NCBI GenBank assembly: GCA_963693085.1
Contig: OY856410.1
Coordinates: 560,469,906-560,533,905, forward strand
Length of the DNA stretch: 64,000 nt
Direction of reading: 5' to 3'
Source: Alisma plantago-aquatica
Lineage: Eukaryota; Streptophyta; Magnoliopsida; Alismatales; Alismataceae
Part shown: piece by piece, positions 1 through 12,036 of the stretch
Numbering within the stretch: position 1 is the stretch's first letter
How the letters are laid out: each line of letters begins with the position of its first letter
Notes under the pieces: model-generated
Seen by the model: only the letters and a program-made list of their open reading frames with translations
What the model was told of the DNA's origin: nothing
Database searches by the model: none
Program-made: the position numbers and the translations under genes

Positions 1-824
1 ATATCGAAGCCACCCTACCGCTTGGCCCCTACTGAGCTAGCTGAGTTGAAGAAGCAGCTTGAAGAGATTCTCGACATGGGCTTCATTCGCCCTAGTGTTT
101 CCCCTTGGGGAGCCCCTGTCCTATTTGTGAAGAAGAAGGATGGATCTTTGCGGATGTGTATGGACTACCACATGCTTAACCAGGTGACAGTGAAGAACCG
201 TTATCCGTTGCCACACATCTATGACTTATTCGTCAGCTGAAGTCAGCCACTGTGTTTTCCAAAATGGATCTGCTAAGTGGTTACTACCAGATGCGTGTAA
301 AGGATGATGATGTCCCGAAGACAACATTCAGAACTCGTTATGGGCATTATGAATTCATGGTCATGCCTTTCGGTTTGACAAATGCCCCTGATGCGTTCAT
401 GGACCTGATGAACCGAGTATTCTGCCCATATCTTGACAAGTTTGTAGTGGTGTTTATTGATGACGTTTTGGTTTATTCTGAGACGTTGGAACAACATCGC
501 GAGCACCTGCGGATTGTACTCAGCACATTGCGAGAAAATCAACTGTATGCAAAATTCTCAAAATGTGAGTTCTGGATAGAGGAAGTTATGTTTCTTGGTC
601 ACGTGATTTCTGTCGGCCATACAGCTGTTGATCCTGCGAAGGTAGAAGCTGTGACAAAGTGGGATGCTCCGAAAAATCCGTCTGAAATCCATAGTTTCCT
701 TGGTCTAGCTGGTTACTATCGAAAGTTTATCAAAGGGTTCTCTGAGTTGGCATTACCTTTGACCAAGCTGACTCGGAAGGAGGTCAAGTTCTCATGGACC
801 CCTGAATGTGAGGATAGTTTTTAG
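1..824 (+). pseudogene. pol: E1 pol: reverse transcriptase domain (broken)
   Basis: This is the reverse transcriptase of a Ty3/gypsy element, which copies element RNA into cDNA in cytoplasmic particles. The frame is open from base 1 to 240 and carries the palm start (residues [11 protein letters not shown]). A small deletion near 231-236 shifts the frame, and reading continues in the frame of 252-824 with [10 protein letters not shown] and the catalytic FIDD box at about 457-468. The latter part ([14 protein letters not shown]) is the conserved connection towards RNase H. The frame ends at a TAG at 822-824, where relatives have a glutamine codon. The N-terminus, protease and gag lie outside the window. 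Confidence 0.92.
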
Positions 825-827
825 AAG

Positions 828-1240
828 TTGAAGATGAGCCTGACTTCTGCTCCCGTGCTTGCTTTGCCTGTTGAAGGCATACCCTATGTCATTTACACCG
901 ACACATCCCGACAAGGCTTAGGGTGTGTTTTGATTCAAGACAGAAAAGTGATCGCCTATGCTTCTCGACAGTTGAAACCTAATGAAGCAAATTTGCCTAT
1001 GCATGATTTGGAGCTTGCTGCTATAGTTCATGCTTTGAAGATCTGGTGACACTACCTCTATGGCGAAAAATTTGAAGTCTTTTCTGATCACAAGAGTTTG
1101 AGATATCTGTTGACTCAGAAGGATCTGAACTTGCGACAACGTAGGTGGATGGAATATCTTAAAGACTACAATTTCACCATCACCTATCATCCTAGTAAAG
1201 CAAATGCCGTAGCTGATGCTCTAAGTCACAAGAAGGATGC
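828..1240 (+). pseudogene. pol: E1 pol: RNase H domain (one internal stop)
   Basis: RNase H removes the RNA strand of the RNA:DNA hybrid. The acidic active-site residues are visible: D in YTDTS (about 897), E in LELAAIV (about 1012), D in SDHKS (about 1086) and D in VADALS (about 1210). A TGA at 1047-1049, directly after IW and before HYLYG, interrupts the domain; relatives usually have CGA there. The stop aside, the frame is continuous with the upstream RT and the downstream integrase. Confidence 0.9.
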
Positions 1241-2276
1241 TATTTGTGCTGCTCTGAGATGTTCAGTGTGGGAAAACCTTGAACATGTGGCCAGTTGGAG
1301 ACCTCAGCCTGTCAATTCAGTGGATGAAGACAAGTTGTGTGTTCATATGGCCAGTTTGACCGTTACACCAACCTGGATCTCAGAAGTCATGACTGCACAG
1401 TTAGAGAGTTCTGAGCTTGAAGAGATGAAAGCTTTATCTGAGAAACCGCAATCTGACTTCTCTGTCGGAGTGGATGGTGTTGTCCGCTTCAGACAAAGGT
1501 TGTGGATTCCCAATGCTGGTAATTTGAGACAGAAGGTTCTGAGTGAAGCTCATGGGTCCAAGTACACCATTCACCCTGGCACAACCAAGATGTACAAGGA
1601 CATACAGCGAAGCTTCTGGTGGAAGAATATGAAGAATGATATAGCTCTGTTCGTGGCGAAGTGCTTGACATGTCAGCAAGTCAAGATTGAACATCAACGA
1701 CTCAGTGGTCTTCTTCATCCTCTTGAGATCCTAGAATGGAAGTGGGAGAAGATCACAATGGACTTTGTTACCGGTTTCCCTAAGTCCAAGAAAGGTTATG
1801 ATGCTGTTTGGGTGGTGATTGATCGGCTTACAAAATCTGCTCATTTCTTGCCTTTCAAAACCACGTATAAAGTTGCTGAGATGGCTCAGTTATATGTGGA
1901 GTGGATAGTCCGTATACATGGTGTTCCTACTGTGATAGTTTCTGATCAAGACCCGAAATTCACTTCTCACTTATGGGGTCAGATTCAAGAAGAGATGGGT
2001 ACTGATCTGCGTTTCAGTACTGCATACCACCCGCAAACTGATGGTCAGTCTGAGAGAACGGTTCAGATTCTGGAGGACTTGCTACGTGCTTGTGTGATGG
2101 ATTGGGGTGGTGCCTGGGATCGGTATCTACCGTTGGCAGAGTTTGCTTGCAACAATAGCTACCAAGCAAGTATTAGTATGCCACCTTTTGAAGCTCTCTA
2201 TGGTAGACCTTGTCGTTCACCTTGGCACTGGGATGATGTTGGTGAACGTTCCCTAGTGAAGACTGATGACATATAG
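1241..2276 (+). pseudogene. pol: E1 pol: integrase (core residues intact)
   Basis: Integrase inserts the cDNA into the nuclear genome. Its N-terminal HHCC zinc-binding region is visible at about 1545-1690 (AHGS..IHPG...CLTCQQVK). The core holds all three acidic catalytic residues: D in TMDFV (about 1758), D in VSDQD (about 1945) and E in GQSERT (about 2055). The open frame 1098-2276 covers the end of RNase H and most of integrase and is the longest intact piece of E1. It ends at a TAG at 2274-2276. A further TAA stands at 2335-2337. Both replace codons that are glutamine or similar in relatives. Confidence 0.93.
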
Positions 2277-2339
2277 ATGATGCTTGAGAAGGTACAACTG
2301 ATAAAGAAATGGATGAAAGCTGCTCAAGACAGATAAAAG

Positions 2340-2797
2340 ATGTATGCTGATAAAAAGAGGTCTGATGTAAGCTTCTTAGTGGGAGACTATGCTTTTCTAA
2401 TGATCAAGCCTATACGTTCTATTGCAAGATCTAAAGTAAAAGGCAAGTTGAGTCCTCGCTATGTTGGACCATTTGAAATCTTAGATAAAGTGGGAGATTT
2501 TGCATATCACTTAGCTTTGCCTCCTGCTTATGATAAGATCCACAATGTGTTCCATGTTTCTGTGTTGAGGAAGTACGTAAAGGATCCGTCTCATGTACTC
2601 ACTATTGAACCTGTGGAGATTAATGAGAATCTGACTTATGGAGAACTACCTATGAGGATCCTTGATCCCGAGTAAAGCAGCTGAAGAATAAGGATATAGA
2701 GTTAGTAAAGGATTTTTGGAGATATCATGGTTTAGAAGAAACCACTTGGGAGTTGAAAGACGAGATGTTACGTACTCACCCTTCCCTCTTTGTATGA
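2340..2797 (+). pseudogene. pol: E1 pol: integrase C-terminus with chromodomain-like tail
   Basis: Residues VGDYAFLMIKP followed by GKLSPRYVGPFEIL are the conserved GPY/F part of gypsy integrases. NVFHVSVLRKYV and a tail containing GLEETTWELKDEM are typical of the chromodomain-like end of plant chromoviruses, thought to guide insertion to particular chromatin. A frameshift near 2672-2680 separates the open frame 2340-2675 from this tail, which runs to a TGA at about 2797. Confidence 0.88.
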
Positions 2798-2821
2798 GAT
2801 TTCGGGGACAAATTTTGTTTT

Positions 2822-2835
2822 AAGGGGTGGAGTGC
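2822..2835 (+). promoter_or_regulatory. E1 polypurine tract
   Basis: AAGGGGTGGAGTGC directly precedes the TG that opens the 3' LTR. This is the place and composition expected for the plus-strand primer of reverse transcription. Confidence 0.8.
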
Positions 2836-3962
2836 TGTAACATATTGAAATCCTCTATGTACCTCTTTGTACTCTTTTCTATAAGTTTTGTCCTTCATTT
2901 TCGTTCCATATGTCTTTGGACTTGATTTAGTGAAATTATGATGGTTATTGGATAAATGTTTCCCATAGATTCTTAATATAGGATTGTATGTACAAATACC
3001 TCAGTTAGATTTTAGATAATGGTCCTAAAGTGCAAATTCTACACTAAGCAATAAAAAGAATAAAATATTTCATCCTAGAACTTTCTAGCTAGAATAAGAG
3101 AAATAAGAGAAAATCCGAATTTTATATAAGGAAGAAAGTAAATGCAATAATTAAAGGTAATATGGGAATTAATGGGCAAAGAAGATAATTAGAAAGATTT
3201 TGCACCAAATATGATAATTTGAAACCCATCAGGATAATTTGATACTTAAATTCATTTCCTTGATCAAAAAGTAACTTAAAGGCCAAGTATCATTTAAAGT
3301 GGAACATAAATATAAATATTAATGACATTATCAAAAGAAAATAGGAAATATGCCAATAAAGTGAAATAAAATACTTAATGTTCTCAAATCAGAAAAGTAA
3401 CTCCAAATTCTTATTTTAAACATAAAAATAAGCCTCTGGGCAAATTTGCAACTAATTTGGATAATGTTTGAATAATGAATAAAATAGGAGAGAGAAAGTG
3501 TGTAGAATCTTCTATTTATTTAATAAATAAATAAATGATCTCAACTTGTAAAGATAATTGCAAAATTGTGTTCCAATCCCTTAGGGAGACTTATGGGTGA
3601 AGTTACACAAAATTTAGATAATGTTATTTCCTCTTTTGAAGGAGGAAAGAGAAAATGATATTTTAGTTATTTTACATATCAAACTTGCTCAAAAGGAAAA
3701 ACTAACTCCATATTTGGATTCTACACATCAAAATAAGTCAGAATATAAAATTTGGTAATTTTTGGACAACGTTTGAGCCTCCAAATGAAGAGAGAGAAAA
3801 ACATTTAGGAATCAATTGAATTTTGGTCGAATTTTATTAGCAACCTACTCCTTGTCTCATTCGCGTGATCGGACGGCCCAAAGTCCTTTGTGGACCCGGG
3901 TCCACTGATCCGACGACTCACAGTCGTCTTCTACCTCTAATCGTAAAAGGCAACAGGCTTTG
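2836..3962 (+). repeat. E1 3' LTR, first part
   Basis: The LTR starts TGTAACA right after the polypurine tract. It is AT-rich and non-coding, and is cut at 3962 by insertion of A1. The last five bases, CTTTG (3958-3962), are the target copied on insertion. The remainder continues at 24300. Joined, the LTR would be about 3.2 kb. No gene is seen. Confidence 0.85.
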
Positions 3963-5735
3963 TGATAACACCAAATTTTGTGATGTTTTAGACTGTTTTT
4001 CTGCTATCAAAACTGCCCTTTTAAACCGTTTTCCTCTCTTTTATATGTACTTTCACAATAATTGGCCAAACAACGGTCTTAATCCAATATTTCCTTATTT
4101 TTGCAGAGATTTTCCTCATTTTGGTACATTTTTTCATCAATGAAGCCGTACCGGCCCACAATTAAGCTCCACCTACATCGGCCTTCCAGACGCCCGATAC
4201 AATTGCTGCCCGATAGGGTAATCGCAACACAACGACACACGACATAGGGATGCCAAGCAAGTGGAAACTGATGTTACCCGACAGGGAGCCCAAGCTCACC
4301 CGACAACTAAAGCTTGTCGCCTGACACGGGCCTCCCACCGGTAGGCGCCGCCCGTCACGTGACTGACAGCCGACACCCTGTGTCGGGCGATACCAGTATC
4401 AACCATCCAACGACCCCGCGAATAAGGAGGACACGTGGCGCTTCGAGCACCATAACTTCCCCCAACCGCTGCCTATAAATAGCAGCTACAGGAAGCTGAA
4501 AAGACAGGTCGGAACCCCGCGCAAGTCACCTCGGGAAAAATGCGAGGAGCGAGTGTATCGTGCCCCAGTGCTGTGCCGGGCGATCCTAGGTGAGCTCTTG
4601 TCCATCCCGAGAGGGAGGTGAACAGTTCACTTGGTATCGTCCTGAGTGACACTGCAGGCCGATATAGACCGACATAGATCCCCAACTTAAGAGATCGATA
4701 CTAGATGCATTAGCTAGCCCGGCACGATACCGAACCCGATACACCTCACCCGTCACGGCTTGTCGCCCGGGAGGGTGCCGCTCGACATGAGCGTATCGGG
4801 CCAGGGACTTCGCATGATGCAATCTGCCCGTCACAGCGCGCCGCCTGAGAGGGTGTGCCGCCCGACATGGTTGTATCGGGCTAGGCTCCTGACCGGTATC
4901 GGGCTGGATGGTCCACTGTAGTCTGTCGTCATTCTATATCAAGAAGGCGATACCTATCTTTATTTGTGTCATTTAATTCTTTTACTTCTGCATTGTCATC
5001 AACACCTTATATGTCAATATAAATAGAAGGGTTTAATTATCTGCTGTCTTATGTTTGGTGTAATTGTTGGATGACTGCCATGTTTAATATATGAACTCTA
5101 GCTTGCATGTTTGGATCACGTTTCGCTTAGCTACCAAATTGTGTTTTCCAGTCGCAACAACTTTGAGAGATGTGTTGTGGCTCTAGTGTTTGGACTGAGT
5201 CTGGAGTACGAGAGTGCCTAGAAACGGAGTTGCTTCAGTAACATTTTACTCTAATTTAAAGTCCAGCAACCTCGAGAGGGGTGTTGATGCTTGGTTAGAG
5301 GTATCCGCTCTGAGAGGAGGGGTACATGATGTTCCTGCCACTGCTTGTTTTACCAAAGTTTATCCTTTGCACCTTGCTTTAAGCTCTAGTTTTATCTTCC
5401 TGTTTATGTTGCATGAAAACCCCTAAAAACTGCTAAATGCCTAAAATCTTAAAAACCTTCTCGTAACTCCAGTTGGAGATAGTTTTCTTTGTTTTGTTTG
5501 TGACATCTTGCTGTTCCCTTTTGGGAATTTTATCATCTTTTATCCTTGCCGAAGTGTAGCGTGTCGATTCTGAATTCTCAACACTACCACCCTTGTCCCT
5601 GTGTTCGACCCCGTATATCTACTTCAACCCCGTAAGCAAAGTTGCGGGGGCCTAGAAGGATTCGGGTTATAAATGTAAAAGCTCGACTACCTCAAATCCG
5701 CCTCCAACTTTAGGATGCGCGATTTAGGCCGGTCA
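3963..5735 (+). repeat. A1 5' LTR
   Basis: It pairs with 22511-24294 along its whole length with scattered substitutions and short indels. A likely TATA box (TATAAAT, 4474-4480) is followed by the probable RNA start. The U3 part is full of the words CCCGATA, CCCGACA and their complements. The open frames seen here are not conserved between the two LTRs and are not genes. Confidence 0.93.
4474..4480 (+). promoter_or_regulatory. Probable LTR promoter TATA box of A1
   Basis: CCTATAAATAGC is kept in both LTRs (here and at 23034-23040), downstream of a GC-rich stretch and upstream of what would be the R region. Confidence 0.6.
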
Positions 5736-5741
5736 ACTTTT

Positions 5742-5759
5742 TGGTGCCGTTGCCGGGGA
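5742..5759 (+). promoter_or_regulatory. A1 primer-binding site (tRNA-Asp type)
   Basis: TGGTGCCGTTGCCGGGGA lies six bases after the LTR. It is complementary to the 3' end of plant tRNA-Asp except at one position (T for C). A tRNA-Asp primer is usual for Athila/Tat elements. Confidence 0.85.
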
Positions 5760-5848
5760 TAAGGAAAAACGACACTGTTGATGAATCTAAATCCACTAAC
5801 TACACTCCCGTGCCTCAAGCTTAGAAATGAGCTTGACAACACTCTTTT

Positions 5849-8329
5849 TGTTACACCCCAATCTCACATTACCCACTAATAATGAGATTAGGGCGTAAGA
5901 AGGATTAACACGTCTCACAAAAACCACACTTAACATTTTCTTTTCTTAGTCACATTAAACATACCAACAGGAAAATCTTACAAATTACTTAAATACTGAA
6001 ACTTACACAACTTGCAGAGGCATTTCAAAATTTACTTGCTAGAAACATAAACAGAGTAATTGTCATATTACATTTACATGCGGAATATAAAGTTGACAAT
6101 TAATTACAAAACTGATTTACATATTAAACACACACTCTCTCCACACCATGTCCCAAGGACCGAGGGGAAAGGACTAAGAGACCACTATCTAACTAACTAC
6201 ATATACCTTCTACTGACTAGGGTGGTAAGATCCTTCAGATTCCTGGAACTGTCGCTGACCTGAAAATGTTTGAGTAGAGGAGTGAGCCTACTCGCTCAGT
6301 GAATAGTTTTTCATTTAACTATCACTAAACAACTCGTCAAGATTATTAAATTGAAATAAAGCATAAGAACAATACTATACAGAGCAGTTCTAACGACATA
6401 GTGAAACTAGCAGATAGTACATAACTGTGAAGCATTTAATATCAGGATTTGCATACCTTAAACATAAAAACAACTATCGAGATTTTTGCACAGTGATTCT
6501 AGACTCTTAATATTTTAAATTACTGTGGTTCTACATGATTACATATTTTATTATGCCCCAATCATATGCAGTGCACTCTGCATATAAAGATCTGTAGCGA
6601 ACTACGATCCCACCGTACAAGACTTAGCGACACACCCGGGAAATGCTAAGTCTGACTGCTCTCGTCCTGGTCTGCTACAGGACCACAGGCTCTCTGGCCT
6701 CACGACACTCTCAAAGAGTGTAAACTGGAGTCCTCCTACCTGAGCACACAGGCGGAGTGTCGAGCCGTGCCCATCTGGACTGTCCTCCAGTAGGTAACAC
6801 GACTACCCGACCATCTGGACTGTCCTCCAGTAGGCCTCACAAAACTACTAGACCATCTGGACTGTCCTCCAGTAGGTCTCTCTCTCCAACCATCTGGAGT
6901 GTCCTCCAGCAGGTTGCCGACCGTCTGGAGTGTCCTCCAGTTAGGTTGTTTCATCCCCTTAAGATCACAGAACGGATAAAGGGGATTCTACGGTGTTAGG
7001 GCACCTAAATCTAACATTTTTATTATATTCTTTGAATATGAACTGTACAACATTCAACGAACTACTCAACAGGTACAAAAGAATTCTCAGAGCTAGTCAA
7101 ATATCTAAATTATCCAAAACATACACAACAGTATTTCTATTCCAGTAATTGTATCAAGCACTATTGGTTTCCATTGCACCAAATAAAATCATTGAACTAT
7201 TCTACACTGATCAGAAGCTATTCTAGATCATGTATAATCATACAGAAGCAATTTATAAAACAAAATTCAAGTTTCATCAAATACTGATAAAACGCCTGAT
7301 AACCACTGATATCAGTGCAAAAATGCACAGTTTACCGAAAAATTCCAACGAAGGAGTTAAATGATGATAACTAAATGAACTCCTACTCATAGTGGTTTAG
7401 GATGTCCGGATTAGATTGAAATTGCATCCAGGGGTTGTCTTCAACCTCCAAATAGCCCCAATTTGAATCTACAGTAATCCAACAGTACCATGCTTACACG
7501 TACATGTTGGAATCAAGCACCCTGGGTTGTTGATTGGGGACAGGAAGCAGCGGAATCCGGTTTGGATCTCAAGGATGAACTCAAAGCGATTGATTTAGTG
7601 TTGTTCTTTGCTTAGAAGGGTCCTGGTTCGGACCTGCTGCTGCAAGTAGCCATTCCTCTCTCATACAGGTTGAAGGAGGAGCTCGGATGGGTTGCGGGTC
7701 GTGGCTAGGGCTACGGATTTGTGACCTAAACTCCAAGGCCAACTCCAATTAGCTCCTCCTCACACAACTGGGCGCACCCCATGGCCTCCCTGGCCGTACA
7801 CAACAGTATCTGCTACTGCTACTTGCCGCTGTCAAGGTGGCTAGGTGTCTAGCTAAGCAAGGTGGAGTGAAGGAAGGAAGAAGAAGAAAGAAGACAGTGA
7901 AGAAAGAAAGAGGGAGAAGAGAAATTGGCTGCTGGGAGATTGAACTTAGGATCGCCCATGCGATCCTGCTCCTGGGTGGAAGTCGGCCCTGTGCGCCGAC
8001 CCAAGAAGATGATCACTGGAAAATGATAAGCGTAAAGGAAAGAAAGAAAAAAATCGTTTATAAGTGAAAATCTTGGAAAAATTGCTAAATTGACCCCAGA
8101 AATTGGAAATCATCATAACTTTTTCCTCGGAGGTCCAAATAACCTGATTTCTTTTGCATCTTTTCAAGTGCGAGATCCTCTACCATCCCAAGACATAAAA
8201 GCATGCTAACTATACAATTTCACTGGTTCAAATCTCTAATTGCATCTGTAATCACTTAACTCAACTTAATCTTATTAATTATGCACTAATCATCATACTT
8301 ATTAGTTAACTGTGGTGTGGGTCATAACA
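5849..8329 (-). repeat. G1 LTR, left copy (3' LTR of the element)
   Basis: About 2.48 kb, matching 12037-14525 throughout with scattered single-base changes. It contains the hairpin-forming repeat cluster at 6771-6945. A small lysine/arginine-rich frame near 7837-8067 recurs in the other LTR, but it is only low-complexity purine-rich sequence and I do not call it a gene. Confidence 0.92.
6771..6945. repeat. Five hairpin-forming repeats in the G1 LTR
   Basis: Five copies of a unit centred on CTGGACTGTCCTCCAG start near 6772, 6812, 6854, 6891 and 6922. The spacing is uneven (about 31-42 bp). Each unit is a short inverted repeat (CTGGA...TCCAG) that can form a five-base-pair stem. The last two copies here read CTGGAGTG. 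The same cluster recurs at 12960-13130. Confidence 0.8.
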
Positions 8330-8345
8330 ATCTCTCTCCCTTATA
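8330..8345 (-). promoter_or_regulatory. G1 polypurine tract
   Basis: On the minus strand this reads as a purine run (AAGGGAGAGAGATTG) directly before the LTR start TGTTATGACC. It marks the 3' end of the internal region. Confidence 0.75.
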
Positions 8346-8379
8346 AGAATTTTGTCCCAAAATTCCTAAAAGAGAAAAG

Positions 8380-9957
8380 GAAACTTGTTACGCATCCCAG
8401 ATTCAAGCTCCCACGTAGCTTCCTCTAGGTTATGATTGCTTCACATAATTTTCACTAATGGTATCTCACGATTCTTGAGTTTCTTGATCCTTCGATCAAC
8501 TATCTGTATTGGTTCCTCAACATAGGACACATCTGATCTGAGCTGTGCAGGTTCTGGGTCTATTATCTTTTCTGTACCAGGGTAACACTTCTTCATCATC
8601 GATACATGAAACACATCATGTAAATTGGCCAACTCAGATGGAAAATCCAACTTATAAGCTATAGGTCCAATCCTCTCAATTATAGGATATGACCCATAAA
8701 CCTAGGAGTCAGTTTGCCTCTCATACCAAACCTCAACACTCCTTTCCATGGTGAAACTTTTAGATACACGTCATCACCAACTTGAAACTCAAGAGGTTAA
8801 CGCCTCTTCTCCGCATAACTCTTCTGCCTATCCTGTGTAGCTTTCAACTACTCTCTGCATGTTCTCAAGAGTTTGAATGGTCCTCCCTGACTGACTATCT
8901 ATTTGCGGGTAAGAAGTTGTACTAAACCTCAGCTTTGTGCCCAAAGCACGATGCAACTGATTCCAAAAACCTGGATGTAAACTTAGGATCTCTATCTGAT
9001 ATAATTGAAACTGGGATACCATACAACCTGACTGTCTCATCCATGAATATCTTAGCCAACTTCGGAACATCAGAGGTTGACTTGATATGAAGAAAGTGAG
9101 CAGAATTAATCAGTCTATCCACAATCACCATATCGAGTCACAACCTTTAGGTGTCCTGGGCAACCCTATCACAAAATCCATTGTGATACGTTCCCATTTC
9201 CATTCTAGTATAGGAAAAGATTACAAAGTACCTGTGGGCTTCTGATGCTCAGCCTTAACCTACTGGCACACACTACATCTGGCCATGTACTCAGTTACAT
9301 CCTTTTTCATACCTGACCACCAGTACAACTTCTTGAGATTCCTAAACATCTTAGTGTTGCCTGAATACATAGCGTACACCGACGCATGTGCTTTCTAAAA
9401 AATTTGTTCTTTCAAATTACTATCTCGAGGTACACACAACCTATCATGCTGATACAACACACCATTATCTGAAAACCTGAACTCTAGTCTTTTTCCCTTT
9501 GTCATATCATGCATGATCTGTTGTAACTCACTATCATTCTACTGAAGTTCCTTAATTTGATCATAAAAAAGTAGGCTTGACTTGCATCTGTGCAATCAAA
9601 CCACTCTGTTCTGTCACCCCAAAGTCTATGTTCAACTTCCGCATTTCTACTAGCAGGTCTCTCTTGAAACATGCCATAGAGAATGCATCAGTTGTTGAAC
9701 TTGACTTCCTGTTGAGGGCATCTGCTACCACATTCACTTTTCCAGGATGATGATCTATCATTATATCATAATCCTTAATCAATTATAATCATCTCCGCTG
9801 TCTAAGATTCAGATCCTTCTGGGTAAAGATATATTTCAAGCTCTTGTGATCTATAAACACCTGGCACACCTCACCATAAAGATAGTAACGTCATGTCTTA
9901 TGAGCATGAACTACAAAAACTAATTCCAGATCATGTGACGAGTAATTCTCCTTATTC
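8380..9957 (-). pseudogene. pol: G1 pol remnant: RNase H end, integrase, C-terminus
   Basis: Read on the minus strand, the remnant starts at about 9957 inside RNase H (residues NYSSHDLELV), passes DHKSLKY and VVADALNRKS (9561-9782 is open), then the integrase zinc-finger region (about 9400-9240). The core follows with ISDRDPKFTS (8922-9131). The catalytic glutamate has become glycine (QSGRT, about 8900). GPY/F-like and HDVFHVSMMKKCYP segments follow, and the tail EEATWEL ends near 8390. Several stops and shifts break it. The RT and the first half of RNase H are missing, so the copy is both truncated and dead. Confidence 0.88.
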
Positions 9958-12020
9958 TATGCTACTTACTTCTTGTTACTTATCCTACTCATTTTGATCA
10001 TATAGAATAAACATCCCAAAAATTGAAACACACAAGGTAAGAATAGATTATTCCTCATTCTTATTATTACTGTAAGAATTTATTTCATATCACACATCAC
10101 TTATATTGTATTTCTCCTTTTGTTTCAAACACATTTGTTACATTTCAAATTTGTATCTTACTCTTTTCTCTGAATCATTTTCATATTGTTTATCTACCTT
10201 TCAGATTAACTACCTTTAAACCCTGGATTACTATCAATACTAGTTTACTTTTCATAGTGCAAATATCATGATTTTGTTTTATAGAGATGCTAGTATTCAA
10301 GGTCAAATCACTAGCGACATCCCTTGAACTACTTCAACTCTAAACATTCTAGGGTTTGGTCCTTATCAGTAACATAGCATTATTGTGATGTGACTTTGCT
10401 TCCTTAGTTTGAAATCAAACTTTAGATCTCATAAGTTTTACTCTCAAGTCTTCCTTATCTTATCATTGGAATTTCCTTCCTCTTACTTGAACATCCAGAT
10501 AAGTTACATTCTCAATTTACCCCGCTAGGGTTTCATCATCATATTGTGTGTCATTGTTTCATTCACTTAGACGTCTCTACCATGGTAGCTATGTATCATA
10601 TATGATGCATTCATTTTCAAAATTACGCATTTATTCTTTATTTTTGGAACTAGTTTGTTAGTCCATAGGGACTTAGAATCCAAAGGTAGTATGTATGAAT
10701 GTATTAAACCTTATAACAAAGATATACATTCCATACTCTCAATTATGTCATGTAATCCTCATTTCTTAATCAAGGTCATCATTTCTAACATTTCTCTTGA
10801 TTCAACTAAATTTCTTATCCTGGTCTTATGATTTACATAAGGCTCTTTATTTTTATGTACTTATTGTATACTTAACTCCTTTCTTCTATTTTCCCTTTTG
10901 CTTTGAAATGCATAAACGTATATTTACTCTATTACATGATCCATTCCAAAGTTGATTCTTACTATCTTAGTCCTTACATACTTTTCTCATATCTTTTCCA
11001 TATTCTCATATTTAGAGCTCATATAACACTAATCATTAAATTTAGTCTGAACCTTATATTGTGTTCCTTTATTTCTAATTAAGGATTGCTCATATGAGGC
11101 CCCAATGTTGGGTCTCCGATATCAGTTCCAACTAATTCTTAGTTGTTCTAATCTTTCTCTTATATCTCAACATCTTAGTGTATGTACATTCTTACTATGA
11201 TGTGAGTCTAAATTATCCAGAGTCTACTCTTATTATACTGTTAATAGGAGTCATTAGATCTCAGTAACGCATCCTGCCAGCCGGACCAGGCCGAACCTGT
11301 AGTCCTGAAGCCAAGAGCTACTTAGGATTAACCAACTCCTATTAATCTCAAACATGTGGAAAGAATATCCACTTAGGGAAAACTCATTTAAACATAACTT
11401 CTGGTATACTTAATACAAAGAATATAAACAATAAATAAATCACTTCATGACACACAACAATATAAAAGAATCATATTTATTCTACAAACTGAAAATCTAA
11501 ATCCATACATATAAGATCATTTCTAGTGGTTTCCAATCAAATAAGCAATATAAAGCAAGAGTTGCATCGCATCCTATGTTTAATCTCTTACTCCTGTATT
11601 AATTTCTGATTTCTTAACCCTAAGATTTCTAGGGGTTTCTCTCTAGCCCATCCTTCCTATGCATACCTGGCCAGGGCATCCAGAGAAGAATGGACAGAGT
11701 AGCTTGATACTGGTCAATCTAAGTACTCAGATACCTGGCCAGGGTACCTAAATACTCAGACTTCCCAGAGCTAAAGACACATCACTTCTTATCTACCTCA
11801 CTTTATAACTTTATCTATCTACCCTAATGATCCTTGACAATTCAGCCTAAGCTCTCACCTTGGTTCTCATGACCATGTCCTCTTCCTGTCATCTGCAATA
11901 GTATAACAGAACACTTCCTGTTAGAAAATTGCAGTTAGAAGGAAGACACCTAAGTCCTAATCCTATTGGTCTCTTATCATCCCCTGACCTTGACTTAGAG
12001 TAACCATGTACTCAACCCAT
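9958..12020 (-). other. G1 internal region without recognisable coding
   Basis: About 2 kb of AT-rich sequence lies between the broken RNase H and the primer-binding site, where gag, protease and RT would be expected. I find no conserved motif on either strand. The part nearest the PBS (about 11260-12020) is less AT-rich and could be the original leader. The rest may be replacement sequence, but its source is unknown. Confidence 0.6.
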
Positions 12021-12032
12021 GCTCTGATACCA
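12021..12032 (-). promoter_or_regulatory. G1 primer-binding site (initiator tRNA-Met type)
   Basis: On the minus strand TGGTATCAGAGC lies four bases from the LTR end. It is complementary to the 3' end of plant initiator tRNA-Met and confirms minus orientation. Confidence 0.88.
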
Positions 12033-12036
12033 AAGT

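Noticed and set aside
6757..6999. Repeat-protein-like frame (RPSGLSSSR units)
   Set aside because: Translation of the hairpin repeat cluster; spacing is not a multiple of three throughout and no start context.
7837..8067. Lysine/arginine-rich 76-codon frame, repeated at 14030-14263
   Set aside because: Lies in the G1 LTR on the strand opposite to the element's transcription; purine-rich low complexity.
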